Part shown: positions 13,110 through 26,800 of the stretch, piece after piece
Position numbering within the stretch: the stretch's first letter is position 1
How the letters are laid out: every line of letters starts with the position of its first letter
From: Rhea pennata
Taxonomy: Eukaryota; Chordata; Aves; Rheiformes; Rheidae
Length of the DNA stretch: 64,000 nt
Assembly: GCF_028389875.1 (NCBI RefSeq)
Contig: NC_084687.1
Coordinates: forward strand, 3,198,157-3,262,156
Direction of reading: 5' to 3'
Position numbers and translations under genes: made by a program
The notes under the pieces: model-generated
Seen by the model: only the letters and a program-made list of their open reading frames with translations
Database searches by the model: none
Told to the model about the DNA's origin: nothing

Positions 13110-16100
13110 TCTGATTCTGCGAATCTGAAGGTTAAACCCCGCCAGCAGCTCCAAATCCTACGCGCGCAGGAGCACAGAGGTGGGAGGGGGCACGTGAAGG
13201 CCAGACTGGGCCAGCTTCGGGCTGTGCCCGGTGGAGCTTGGAGCATCCCCGAGGCTGGAGGTGCCCCCTCCTCTGCCCCGGGCTGCACTACGCTCCTGCG
13301 GAAGAACGGCCAGCTGTAATGGGTTCCCCCCACCCCTTATTTCCAGCTGAAATTTCCCTTGTTGCAGCTTGTGCCCATTGCTCCTTGTCCTTCCACTGTG
13401 CACCTCCAACGAGGCTCCGTCTCCTCTATCAGCTCCCGCTTCGGGCGAAGGCTCTGCTGGAGGCCAGGATCACCCCACTCCCCTCCATCCCCACGTAGGA
13501 CTGAGCCGTGCTAAAACGGGGGACAGACCTGGGGCCACCGCGCCAGCTCGCCCGGCCGGAGTGGAGGCTGCACCTGGGTCTGGTCCAAGTCCCCACCCTG
13601 AGCATTTCCCGGCAGGAGAGAGCAGAACCGGCCGGCTCCACCTCCCCGTCGGCGGGATCGACGCCGGGAGGGTTATTTTTTAATTATTGGCCTACGTGGA
13701 GCTCTCCGCCGCAGGAGAACAGAGCAAACAGTCTTATCAAGGGCAGCCGTGCCGCGGGGACACTTCCTCATGCTTGGCCGCAAGATGGGGCCTCCCGCCG
13801 CTGCCAGGGTTGGCAAGGGCTGGCAGGAGAACCGCAGTCCACGGCCTCCCCCTCTGCTACCAGCAACCAGATACCAGGGTGACAGGCATCGCAGAGCTAT
13901 TTCAAGAGGTTTGCCTGGCTGGCTTCCTCCCAGCTCTGCAGAGAGGAAAGCTGCAGGGCTGGATGCGAATTGGTCTTAGCCAAAGGGTCTTTGGCTAAGG
14001 GATGGCTCTGAAGGGGGTAAAGGAAGGATGAGACGACTGCAATCGGTCCAAGCTCACTTGTTCTTTCCCTGTGCACGAGGCCGTCAGCCAAGCAGGTCGC
14101 CAGCACCTCGCTGCTGCCCAGAGCCTGCGAGGGTCAAAGGGCCCCAAAGAGCCACCTGGGATCTTGTGGGACCGAAGCACAAGCTCAGCTCAGGGAACCA
14201 GCGTCCACGCTATCTAGAGGGCAACAACCAGCCCTGGTGCCAGCATGGAGCACGACCAGCCGGATCAAAGGAAAGCGAGGGCAGCTTTGACCTCAGTTTC
14301 CCTCTCCCATCGGCAGCTGCGGTCCCTGCCTCTCCTGTTCCCCTGGCAGCTGGGAGCAGTCCAGGCCAAAGTCCTGGCAATCTCTGCTTTCCACTAAGGA
14401 CTGATAAATACCCCGCAGGCACGGAAAGGCAGCAATCTCCACCCATCAGATTTTCATGTAGGAGAGAGTCAATATTTAAACACAGGTTTGTTTCCTTGCT
14501 AGATAGGGAAGAGTGATAGCCCCTGCCAGGGGGTCTGAGCTCCCTGGCTCTGTCCCAGATGTCAACCCAACACCACTGTCTTGACCAAACCAACCACACA
14601 TTTCAGCCCAGGTGCCTCTTCTTGCAGAAATGGGACACCTCCATCTCCTCTCAGCTGTGCTACATGAGCACAAGATGCAGGGCAGGGCACCTGCTAACAA
14701 GTTGATGAGGCCCCAGCACCCACTGGGCAGCAATTTAAGAGCAGTGTAGAAAGTCAGCCAGGGTTTGGGCTGTTTTCTAGCCAGCTCCTGGTGTAGACAC
14801 TTGTCCCTGTGGCAGGTCACCTTGATTGAGATAAGGGATAAGAAGAACCCAGGCTAGAGAACAGGAGGAGGTAAGAAAACATTTAACTGTCCCATTAAGA
14901 CCAATCCCTGCTTTGAGCTAGTGCTGAGGTTGTGCATCAACTTGTGCATGTTACCTGCAGGCCTTTGAAACCCAGTTTAGTTATGTTTGAGTTGACCCAA
15001 AGTTACATTTAATGGTTGTTTTCAGCAAAGCCTGGGGACCTGAGCAAGCTTGGTTGAAACTGGAGGCAGAATGCTTGCTTTGGTGCAGATTTAAGTGAAA
15101 TGGTTAGGGAAAAATCAATAGCATCTTTCAGTGAAGTGGCTGCAGACAGGCCACACTGTGGGGATAGATTTTCAGGTTTGTGAGCAGCAGAAAGTGGCCC
15201 TAATTTTGAGGATTAAGGTATGGTTTTCATGAGCAGTTGCATATTGGCCTTAAAGAGACAAGAAACCAGCTACTGGTAGTAAAAGATAGGTGCCCAGGTG
15301 CTGGGCTAGGACCTGGCAAGCCAAGGGTGGGCTCTGTGCCCAGGATAGGGGGCTTGATTTCCCCCTCCTTCCCCAAACACTTCATTTGAGCAGCTGGGCA
15401 CTGACAGCAGTGAAGGGTCTGTATTCCTTCCAGAAGACCCCAGGGTTAATAAATCTGTCTATCCTTGTCACCCAAATAAGCATCCAGCTCCAGCAGCAAG
15501 TCCTCAGCCTGACCCTGGGCTGCAAAAGCTTCTTCATATACCCTTAAAGCATGTTGATAAAGCCAGTGGCTTCCTGGCCCTCTTCCCAGCCTCACAACCT
15601 GCTGCTTCTCCTCTCCAGCTTTCAGGAGAGGCTGTCACCTTGCTTGGGGTCTACGTGACCCCTTTTCCAAGCTGGCTCCCATCAGCACAGCTCTGTTGGG
15701 TGCTGTTCTCACAAACATATAAAATACTGTTTTTCATGCCCCCCTGACCCAATTCAAACCGGACCAGATTTTAGTGCCTCTAAAGGTGAAACCAGTGTGT
15801 AAGTGGAGTTTCAAGCAGCCACCTCCACACTCAGTGCAGGTGCACCCAATGCAGCTTGCTCAGCCTAACACCCATGCTGTCAATCGTTGATGGAGCAACA
15901 GGGCTGCACAGAAAGAGCAGAAGGGATCTTGGTTTGCAACAATCATTTTAGCTCTCCTTTGGGGAAGAAATGGATTGTCTGCCTTAAATCCAAACCTTCC
16001 CTAAGCGAGGAAAGCTGTTATCCAGCAGAAATGAACATCTTTAAAAAGGAAACACCCAACAGAAGTTTTTTATAGCTGTATTTCAGAGCATAGTTAAATC

Positions 16101-16810
16101 CTCTTTGAAATAATCTCTTATGTTACGGAATAGGATCATGCATTATTTTACTTGTGTGACTGTAACATCAGCTGTACTGGAGGAAGGCTGAGGGGGAAAG
16201 GAAGGACTGGACTGACCACATGACACTGAAGGGAGCTGGGCTCAGGACTGCTGGTCCCAGCACACAAACCCTGTCACTGTGTCCCACAGGCCCTGGCCTA
16301 GAGGTGCAGATCAAGCCCATCTGTTGGAGTAAAGCCTCTGCGCAACGGCAGCAGGCTGAGTACCCAAAGGACACATGTGGGATGCGACTCCAGCTACCTC
16401 TCAAATCCCTGCAGGTATCGAGAACTGAAGTCACTCAGTACACAGGAGAAATACCCAGTAAATACCCTGGGGCTGCCAGTCAGGGCATCAGTGTATGTTA
16501 GCAGCACATGGGAACCTGCTGTTGGCCCCCAAAAGCTCCTTCCAGGTCCCAGGACAGAAGTACAGCAACCTGCTGAACTGGATGCAAAAGACTGCTTTGT
16601 GCAGTAAGAGGGGAACTGAAATGGCAGAAGTCTGCCTGGCTATAGTAATAGCACAGGCTGGTGCAAAAAATGCTGTCTGGGGAGTTGAAGATAAATCCTG
16701 CCCTGCTGTTGCAGGCAGGCTCTGCTATGCAAAGGCCCAACTGCATCTGAGCATTTCCAAGTCCTTGCATGTGTGAAGAGCCCCTGACTCTGATGTCTCT
16801 AGTCTCTGGC
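13110..16810. other. No gene recognised
   Basis: GC content falls back to moderate values. Open frames are short and show no recognisable domains, and I see no mobile element or tandem array. The right end approaches the inferred 3' end of MTCH1. Confidence 0.6.
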
Positions 16811-16811
16811 C

Positions 16812-17808
16812 AGCTAAAGGTCTATTCCTTTATTCCAGACAGTAACAGACCTAATGTCCATATTGCAAGGTGAGCCCTCTTGTTTCCTGCCTGTCAGCAG
16901 CAAAATATCATGCAGCAGCCCAGCACAGTATTGCACAGCTCCTTGTCCATCAGGTGAAGTGGTGATGTTCAGACCTGCCTCACTCTTAGGCATATTTACA
17001 CCCTGCTTGTCTGGGTTATACTCGGCAGGACTGAGCATCAATGGTTATATCTTAACTACAGCTGATCCCACTGAACCAGACCACTGCAAAAGGCAGTTAC
17101 TGGCACAGGGCACATCCTCCCTGAGTGCTGCCTTCATTTTAGTTCATGTCCCAACACCATCGTGGACACAAATTTTATCTGCCTCTTTAGGATGCTGTTT
17201 CCCTTATCTGTTTCAGTATTATTTCCCTTTCATGCCCACAGGAGGTGGTGGGTTCCTTAGTGCTCAGGTACTCACAAAACCTTTAGATTTGATCCTGGGG
17301 TTGATCTTGTCCAGGAGGAGCTACCAGTCACACGAACACTTGCCCAGAAGGGATGAGATGGCAGACGTGTTAGCATGGCTTTCCCAGCACAGCAGCCTTG
17401 GATCTTTGTCTCTTCTCAGCTACAGCAGAGCAAAGCAGTCTTTTGTCCCTGCACTGGGTCTCAGCAAATGTCTCGGGGCTGGTTTGTTTAGTACCTGGGC
17501 ATATTCCACTTTAAAACAGGCTGCTCCAGTTACTCCAGATCAACAGCCTGGACCAAACAGCCAACTCCCTTCTGCTTTCTCTGCTACACACCACAGTTGA
17601 GTTAGCTGTGAAGACGGGGCTTTGGCCCAGCTGCAGTCTGAAGCCAGCTCTCTGCAGGCCAGTTTATCACTGGCCTTGCTGGAGAGGAGGTGGCTTGTTC
17701 TGGCACTGTGGACTTGGGATTGAAAAGAAAAAAAATGTATATATCAAAACAAGCTTAGGGTTTCTTGTGGAGTCCAAGTTGATCATCTCTCCCCACAAGC
17801 CAGGGGAG
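16812..17808 (-). other. MTCH1: Inferred MTCH1 3' UTR with poly(A) signal
   Basis: Downstream of the MTCH1 stop codon (minus strand), the first plain AATAAA hexamer I find is at 16829-16834, giving a 3' UTR of about 1 kb. No transcript supports this. The boundary is placed about 15-20 bases beyond the hexamer. Confidence 0.45.
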
Positions 17809-20800
17809 TTAATCGATGGGGAAGCAGGTCGCTTGCGCGGGCGCTCTGCGGAAGAGCAGGCTGGAGCCGCGGAACAACTGGCCCTGAGAAAGAAGAGCAG
17901 GTGGTTTAAGGGAGTCAAGCCGCGACCTGTCCCCCGCGCCAGGACTGCCGAGCATGGTGTGCCGAGGGCAGCGGTGGCTGCTGGAGGCTGGAATGGGGAA
18001 TTACCAGAGCTGAAGCTGTTCTAACAGGGATGGGCTTGCAGCTGCTCTCCACGGAGGAGCAGAGACATGAGTCTTTGCTGTGTAATGCATCTGCAAACGG
18101 ACTAGGAACTGCAAACTGGGGGGGTAACTCCTTAGGCCTGCAGAAGGGGGCATTTAACAGGCACACCAGTACCACAGTGCCTTTTACCAGGCCACATAAA
18201 TGCTGTGACGGGAGGAACAGAAACCAGCTACAGATCACATCATGGATACAGTGCAGATACTGCTTGTGCAGTGCTGGAGCCCTTGGGAAGGAGCAGCACT
18301 GCCAGAGGAAGCCCCATGAATGGCAAACGCACTGCATTCCCTCACCTGAGCCCTGAGGTACCTCCAGCAGTGGATCCAAGATGTAAAGGCAGGAGCATAG
18401 GGAGGGAGGCCAGCACGCAACCTGCACGGCAATGAGAAACAGCTGAGACAGCGTCCATGCAGAAGTCACGTTATCCAGGCCAAGAGGTAACACAAGAGCA
18501 ATGATAAGTGTAAGTGGGGACACAGAAATAGTGTCTGTGCTGGGCTGGAGGCCAAACAACCAGTTTGTTACTTACACTGCAACAGATCATGTAATTTAAT
18601 TACCCCTGGAGTGTACAAACAAGCAGTGTTACCTGGATACGTTAAAGAGTCCAGCACTACACGCTGAATCTACACCTTTGAGGACAAGCAGACATCAAGG
18701 CAAAGTTGCGCTGAGGTTCAGCACTCACTGTCCCATAAATACAAGCACAAGAGGACCCACAGGAAGGAGTGGGATTAGGAAAGCAAGCTGGGCCAAAGGA
18801 GACAACCCTGCTTCTTTCAGCTCCCTCTCAGGTCTCCCCTTGCTCTTGCTGGGGAGCTGCATTAAGAGCTCTGCTTTCTCTTGTGCTGCTCCCCTGAGCC
18901 ACTATAGTCCCTTTGATCCCTCTGGTCTAGCTGAGAGCAGACCATACCACCACAACTCTCCTTATTCCTTTTCATTCTAGCTTTTTTGCTGCCCTTGTCT
19001 GCACCCTCTGATCTAAAATTATAAGCAACCTGGGACAGGAAACGAGCCGGCTCTGCAAGGTGCCATATACTTTATGGTTCTGTATGAAAGCTTTACGATC
19101 GTTAGCAGAGGATTCAGACAACAAGGGGGTGGAAGAAAGGAACAAAAACATTAGATCTCAGTGTGACTGACGTACCCGCAGTTGTTAACTGCCATGAGAT
19201 CTCCCACGAGAAGGAAGGGGTATGTCAGCATACTCACAGCGATCTGAAAGTAAAGAAAACTGGTAGCATCCCTCCAGTGTCCACCATGTCGAAAATGCTA
19301 GCTACTGCTGTTCTAGCTTTTGCAGGTTAGCAAAGTTATCCCAATCTTTGGATAAAAAGCACAGGCTTCAAATGTGACAGCCTTTTCTCCAGACTCTCAC
19401 ACCACAGATGGGCAAGAAGAGGTGGAAATGATGTTGCCTACGTACCCCCATGACGAACTTTGTGTAGCTCCGGATCACTGCTGCCTGGCTGAACTGTAAA
19501 GACAAACCAAAGAGATTGTGGAGGAGGCGGTTTATAGCAGGCTGTCAGAGTCATGGCATGACATCCCTCAGAGAGCCCGAGCTGATGTGGCTTGAGGCAG
19601 GGGCACAAGGCAGAAAACCCAGTGTCCGTAAGTTAGATTAGCCCCTGCTTCCCATTAACACCTTATGACAGCGGATGGTTGGCATGGGGCCCCCAAACCC
19701 TCCATCGGGCCCCTGCACTCACATTATCGTCCACTGCGTATGTGTTGATGAAGTGAGCCAAGAGGTTGCAGCACCAGAGGAAGATGACATCCCCCAGGAT
19801 GTGAGGGACTAAACCACTAAAATGGTAAAACAGAAGGGGGAAAAGAAAAGGGGGGGGGGGGAAGACATAAGGTGTAGAAAGGTCTCAGTGCTGCCTTTGG
19901 ATGTGCTGAGCTCTCCCCTCCTCTGCCAGTGCAGAGGAACCCTGCTGCCCCAGAAGGCATCTTTATTTTGGGAGGCAGCTGATGAGAGAAAGGAAGATGC
20001 CGTTGAGTGATGGGTAGCAAGGGAAGAGCACTTCAAACACAGTCAAATGCGTATTTCCAGGAAAGGAAGCCTGCAAGTGCTAGTGGCTGCCCCAGCTAGG
20101 GGGTGCTCTGGTTTTGGGCTTGCCAATAGGGGCATGGCTCAGCCAGGTCCCCTTGTTCTCCCCCAAGCGCCTTCTTGAAACCCTGGCCAGACACAGATGA
20201 AATGGATTTCTGTTAAGTTTGTTTTCCCCAACTGTTACAGATGCCCTTCTGAATGCAGAATGAGGAATTCACCTCTTGGGAAATTCTGTCCCCTTTTAAC
20301 CTCAGGGGAGATGAGGAACTTCCCTCCACAGCCCTGGCTTGAGGAGCAGGGCCTGTCACCCGCTGCAGACTCTCAGGATGCTCCTGGTGGCAGAGCATCC
20401 CGGCCTGTGGGCATGGCTCAGCACAGTGCTCTCCACTGGACTCCATCCCTTGGTCCAGACTTGATTTTTTTCTCCCTCTCCAGGTGCTTTAGAAATTAAA
20501 ATTGGAGAGGTTCCTATAAAGCCTGCTCTAGTGCAAAGATGGATTAGCTGCAGGCAGTGCTCTGGCCCCTCCAATTTCAGTCCCTGAATCTGGGCTCAGT
20601 CCCTGCTGCTTCTGTTTTCACCTGTCACTGATGAAGGTCAGTGCTCCCAGCAGCACAACCACCCTCCACTGCCACTTCTAACTGCTCTAAAGCATGGATG
20701 AAGGACATGGAAAGGCTTCCCGTGTTTACCAGCGCCTTGGCAGTGTCTGCTCTGCCAGTGCAACCCCTGAGCACTTGGCCTGCTCTAGTTCATGCAGCTG

Positions 20801-23800
20801 TTAAACTGCAAAAGTATCCGGGTGTGTTTTAAACTGGTTGTTTCACCAGTGGAGATATTCAGAAAGTTCTTGAAGTAAGGCTGTTAATGGCCACACAGGT
20901 GTTTGCTGGGCTGGGAAGAGCCACCTCCAAGCATGTAAGTCTGAAAAGTTTGTTCCCAAACAAGGTGCCATTCTGGAGAGCCACCAGCTGCACTTGTTGC
21001 TCCAGGCCATCAAAACCGTGTGCTCTGGCCTAGCTGGACTGCTTCACTTGTTTTACAACTCATATTTTTTCAGAGCCAAACTGCCTATTGTCAAGGCTTG
21101 AGTGGTTTGCCAAGGCTTCTGGGGTGAAGAAGATCAGAAGTGCTCAATAGATCTGCTGAATAAAGACACACCTGAGAGCAACAGACAGGACAAACTGAGG
21201 TGCTCTGGTGCTGTACAGATGAAAAAATCCTTCCTCTAACTCAAAAGGAAATCTGAAGCAGGTTCTTAAACTGCTGAAAATACAAGAGCTTGAGCAATTT
21301 CCTAGCGGGGGCTGGTCCGGGACTGGGCACTGGCAGCCTCTTAAGTAAAACTTCACCCATCTGATACAGAATTGGATTATTTGTTCCATTTACAGTAAGG
21401 ATTGCACCCCTCTCTATTCTTAGTCATCAAAGTAATGATGTCTGGTCTGTGGTTAAGGGATGACTGGAGATCAGTGTTCTAAGAGAGCCTCAAAAGGGGA
21501 CTGAGAAAATCAAATTCATTTTGTGCTACAGCTCTCAAGCCTAGCGATATGCCCAAGGAGATGTGGCAAGGAAAAACATTTTTAAAAGATAAATCATTAA
21601 AAGCTCAAAAGCCAGAGCAGCAGATCGCAAATGCTGCATGATTTAGGGTCACACAAACCATCTACAATCCAGCAGGAGAAACATCAGTGCTGGGGAAGAC
21701 TGGGACAAGCCATCTTTGAGCTGTGTGTGACAGTTTAAGTGCCTGTTTCAGAGTCCTACAACCACCTTTCAGTCCTGGTGACAGGCTGGAGGCTGCTGCA
21801 GATATGAGGGGAAGTGAGATAAAGACATCAGAGCATAACTCCAAAGCATTTCAGGGGATGGATTTATCTCTAGCCAGGCACACATACATAGCAAGCGTGT
21901 GCTGCTGATAATGCTGTGTATAGGTTATAAGGATATGAGAAATACGTGAACTTCAATGATTTTTAAGGGAGTGGGTATGTTTGGATTGCACTGGGAGGGC
22001 TGAGAGCGGAAAGGCAGCAGTTTGGTCCTACAGCTGCAGTTTGCGTTCCCTCCGTGGCAATGTGATTTCCTAGTGGAGCTGTAGAGCGCATATAACTTCA
22101 GAGCCCTCCTGAGATGTTTTGGGTTGTGTTAAAGCTTTTCCTGTGAACTATTAAGTTTAATTAGGCTACCAACAGTGTTTATTTTATGTGGGGGAAGGGA
22201 ACACGCCTGGCTCCTTTCACACACCATTTCCTACCTCGGTGCCCAGATGGGAGGAGAGGGGGAGCATCAGTGAGAGCCGATGGGAAGCACGCTCCAGCCC
22301 TGCCCCGAGCGCAAGGAACGTCTGCCCCAGTACTCAGGACAGGAGGGATCTGTGTTTAACAGAGGAGATTTGGGGCTGCAGACCCCAGAGTTTGGCAGAG
22401 CAGCTGCAAGGCTGAGAGGGGAAGATCTGGTGACACTTGGCCAATGTGTTCTCTACAGACTCCTGGACTTTCTCTCCAGGGAAGAAGGGTTTGAGATCCC
22501 CTGCGATTGCTCTCCCCTTCCCAATATGTTCACGTTTCATGTGAAGGCCCAGATTTCCCATCTCTGTGATTCCAGAACAAAATGCATCTGTCCCAAAACC
22601 CCTTCCTGGAATTTTGGAGCTCACTTTACTATTATTGATGTAATAAAATCAGTTACCTACCCACCTGGAGCAGAGGCAGCAGGTGGCTCCATTTTATATA
22701 GATGTGGAAAAAAAAGGCAAGAAGTGCTAATGAAGGATTGAAGTAAAAATGTATCCGCTAGACCCCCGCTCTAGCGATGGGGCTAATTCGCCGTGCTTTG
22801 TAACTGGGCAGAAGCTCCTTCGAGCTCCGCACAGGCCGGTTCAGGCAGTGATGCAGCACGCACTCCTGATGCACCGGCAAACTCTGTGCATGAACCACCT
22901 ACTAATTACAAGCGCCCACAGTGCTCTAGAGAGGAATGCATTTCTCACCCAGGCCCTAGCTTTTATTTCAACAAGGGGCCTCGTTGCTGCACTTGTTCTT
23001 TGTGCCTGTGTCACAAGCGTGCTTTAAACGCCTGTGCTGAAACACAAAAAAGTGCCAAGGGAAAAAGGTATGAAAAAATAAAGAGATTTCCCTGGGCTCT
23101 GTTGAAGATATGATCTGGCTCTTCCCTTAGGCCAAACCTGTTGGTAGAGCTGGAGCGCTCTCAAAGGCGCAGATTTAATCTCTGCTCATCGGAGTGATAT
23201 GAGAGTCCTACAGAAAAACAAGATTTCAGATAGGAGGGAAGCAAGTATAACTCCTTTCGATGCAATCTGTAGAGCAACTGGGAGAGCCATCAGCACCTTC
23301 CAATTACAGGAGAAAGTATTTAAACAAGAACTCACGTACACGAAGAATCCCAGGATCCCTTCTTCCTTAAATATCCTGCCAATGGCGCTGAACACACCGC
23401 TGTCAAGAAAGAAGCAGCGCTATAACCAAGCAGAGTTACAGCTCAGTCTGTCTCTCTCCTGCACAGCTTCACGTGCACTCTGCAGCATGCAGCCACAGCA
23501 ACGTTCCCCCACAGTATCCCCCGTTCCATCGCTGTGCTACCAAAGCAGCAAGCAGTGCTGTTTTCCTCCTCAATCCACTAAGAAGGGTCATGTCTGCAGT
23601 TTGGCAACCTGCAATAAATCCTGGGCTGACGCTCAACTTACAACTGCATTTAATAGCTGAGGCTAGAAGAGTTTGCAGATGCATATGGCACAAGCACGGC
23701 CTATAACATGCTTTGACTAGGCTGATCTTCAGTAGAGGAACCCTGTCCAGCGTTTGGGAGCTTGTGCCAGGAGTTGTGGATTAGCTGCAGTTTTCTAGCA

Positions 23801-26800
23801 TGCTTTCAGGTGGCTGCATGTGCAGTTTCACTCTGCAGAGAGGCACTGTCATCATGGGAGCTCAGGTACTACTGAAAAAGGATTGTACAAAACATGTGGA
23901 TCTGCACAGCCGCAGCAATACTTTGCATTACCCATGCCACCCTACTCTGCCACCTTGCTGACTTCACTTTCTATTAACATCTAATGCAAAAAGGCAGGAA
24001 ATCTACTGTGTAATGAGCAAGGTACATTACAGTCATCAGAAAACCCACTGGAATGAGGCTGAATTAACAGGCATGCCAAGGCATAGACAGACCCCAGCCT
24101 TCCCACCTTCCTTCACTGTGCAGTTTTTCCCTCTAGCCACGGCTCAGGTTTGCTTTTTGGTCTCACAAGCCTTCTGGGTCACTATATCCCCCACTCTCTG
24201 GGAGCCTCTGGCATGCCTGACTCTAGGACTTGTGCTTTTGTGCACCCAAAACCTTCAAGCTGCAGCCATTCACCTGTATTTGACTTCCCGGCCTACGAAC
24301 TGGACCATGCAGCGCATAGAGATCACTAGGAGGAAAGAAAAACAGTATTGACAAGGCAAAAGTGTTCAGACTTGATTTGTTTCTAATGGATGTGAAAGAA
24401 AATCCAAGCTGATCCTTCCTCCCTCCTTTCCCTCAACTCAGATCACCTCCAACTCCTCTCAGCTGTTCTCATCATCACAAGATTCATTAGAAATCATCTC
24501 TCTTCTCTGATCTGAATGTGAATGGAGGACTTCTTGGCCCCAGCAGGATCTCTAGGATAACCTCTCAGATGAATGGCAAGAGATTGCCTTGATGCTTGGT
24601 TGGGTTAGTTTCCGACAGTCATGCTGACCGTTAGGCTTTGTAAGTGACCACTTTGGACCTGCATCCGTTTTGCAGACTCATACAGAGCCATTTCCCACAG
24701 AGGGGAAAAATGCATCAAGTAAAGGGAGTTTAGGGTGATGAGCTGCCTGGATAAGGGCTTCTTGGTCTGAAGCAGGCTGCCAGGTAGTGGAGCAGGACTC
24801 ACCATGCAGGGGATGTGAGACAACCCGGGACGCGCACTGCATCATCATCTCATGAGATGTCTGTGAAGGGGAGAAAAAGCCACATATCTGCATGAAAAAC
24901 TGCACAGCTCCATCCACACAGGTCAGATCCTGTTCCCTTTATGTAGGGAAACCAGTCCCAGAGCTCTTTTGAAAACTGTTGTTAGTGGTAAACCTCCCAC
25001 TACGATTTCTATAAAATATTTTATAGTTGATCCCAGAGTGGCTACTAAGTACCAGGGCCTGTACCCACAAAGTTTCTTTCTATGTAATTTTACCCACAAC
25101 CTGCTGTTTTAGCTTCCTCTGATCTCTAGGTACATCCCCAGTGTGAACTCCTCCAATCACCTGTTAACATGCAGTATTAACAGAAGATGTTCTCCAACCC
25201 ATGCCCAGACGTGCTCCACAACTCTCACCTCTTTCACCACTTTCCTAAGGGAAGTCTTCACATCATCCTTGTTAGAAACATGCTCCATGTCCTCCAGTGG
25301 AAAAGCCTGAGGGAGAGAAGAACCATGTGGACAAAACCAACAGAGATGCTGACCCACAAACTCTCGAAGTCTGAGGACAGGAGGAAATGGGGAGAGGCCT
25401 CAGCTCTAGACCAAAGGAGAAAGAAAATGGGCAAGAAAGGTGGGAAGGATGGATGGAAAGTAAGAGAGAGGAAGAGACTGCTTTACGAAAAGTAAAAAGG
25501 CAAGCAATTGGCCGAATTAAAATAAGATTATTTAGAAAATAAGTTTTGGGGATGTGGGCACCATTCTTCTGTCCTGGAGAGCTATTCAGAGCTGTTGGTG
25601 GTGGAGAGAAACCGGGGCTTTATTCTTCACCCTACAGCCGTGGCTGGCAGCAAGCGCGTGCAGGCTCCTTAGCTCTGCTGTTGTAGCACCGGCCGACCCC
25701 ACAGGCTGATTTACGGAGAGAGAAGCTGACCTTTACCTTCTTCACGCTCCCCCTGGTGATAGTGGATAAAGTGCTTGAGATGAGCCGAGGAGTAAGACCG
25801 CGGAAGAGGCCTTTTTTCCCATCTACTTCCACGATGTGTCTGGCTGAGTAAGAAAACACCAGACCACTGTCAGTCAGGAACTGGCCGACCTGCAGCGAGC
25901 ACCCTGAACACCTCCAGCGCTCAGCCGAAACCGCACCAGGGCTCAGCACATTACAGCAGCTGCTCTGCAGTCACCCCCGTAAGTGAAAAGCTTTATTTCA
26001 GATAAGATACAATCGATCCTTAAGTATTCAGTCATATCTGACCAAACCAGGAGGATAACTTCACATTTTTGGGCTAATTCTAATCTTTTGATTATGCTTT
26101 GCTTACTTGAAAGGGCTACGAGGTGCTTTGAACTGAACTAAGGCAAGGAGGGATAATCTCCCACATGTTGCATGGTGTTACCTCCTCCCTCTGCGCTGGG
26201 AAGCTCGTGTCAGGGTTGAAGTGCATCTGACAAACCCAAGTTCAGTACCTGCCCTGCTGCTTTCTCCCAGACGGTGGACAGATTACCTAATGTCTGCAGC
26301 CCAAAAAAATTAACAGATCCAAATTATCCCTGGTGTAACAGAGTGGAGTACAACTTGCCACGGGATGTGCAGGTACCGATTACTCCTGCCCCCCTCCACT
26401 GTCATTCCGAGTGCAGCCAGGAAGGCATAGCACATCAGATGCTGGTGCCGTAAATCTATTTGGAAAACACATTTTCTTGTAACAGAGCACTGCCAGAGCA
26501 CTTTCAGCCCCAGAAGCCCTAGGACAGGTTTACGGTGCTTTCATACTGCTCCTGCACCAGGTCCCCCTGTCCTTCAGATACTGCTGTCTGATTCTGGGAT
26601 CAGCCCAACTCTGCTCTCAGGCCCCTTCCCCAACGCACTACAAACCTTCTGTAAAAGACCGAAAGCAACCCTCAAAGCTGTATAATGTTTACCCACTTCT
26701 CCCATGCTGCTCCACCCGCAAAGAGAGAAAAATAACACTTTTTTTTCTTTCTAAATATATTACCTTCCCTTTTTCTTGGTATTTCTGTCCCTTTAGGGCT

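Larger units (their letters stand above)
7620..13110. promoter_or_regulatory. Large CpG-island-like block, gene unknown
   Basis: GC and CpG density rise sharply at about 7.6 kb and stay high to about 13.1 kb. The block is broken by A, T, C and G homopolymers and purine or pyrimidine tracts. Islands of this length usually cover promoters of broadly expressed or developmental genes. I see no coding exon that I recognise on either strand, so the transcript it serves is unknown. It lies about 4 kb beyond the 3' end of MTCH1, so it is not that gene's promoter. Inside it are YY1-like motifs, a CRE and AT-rich patches, for example near 12660-12715. Confidence 0.7.
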
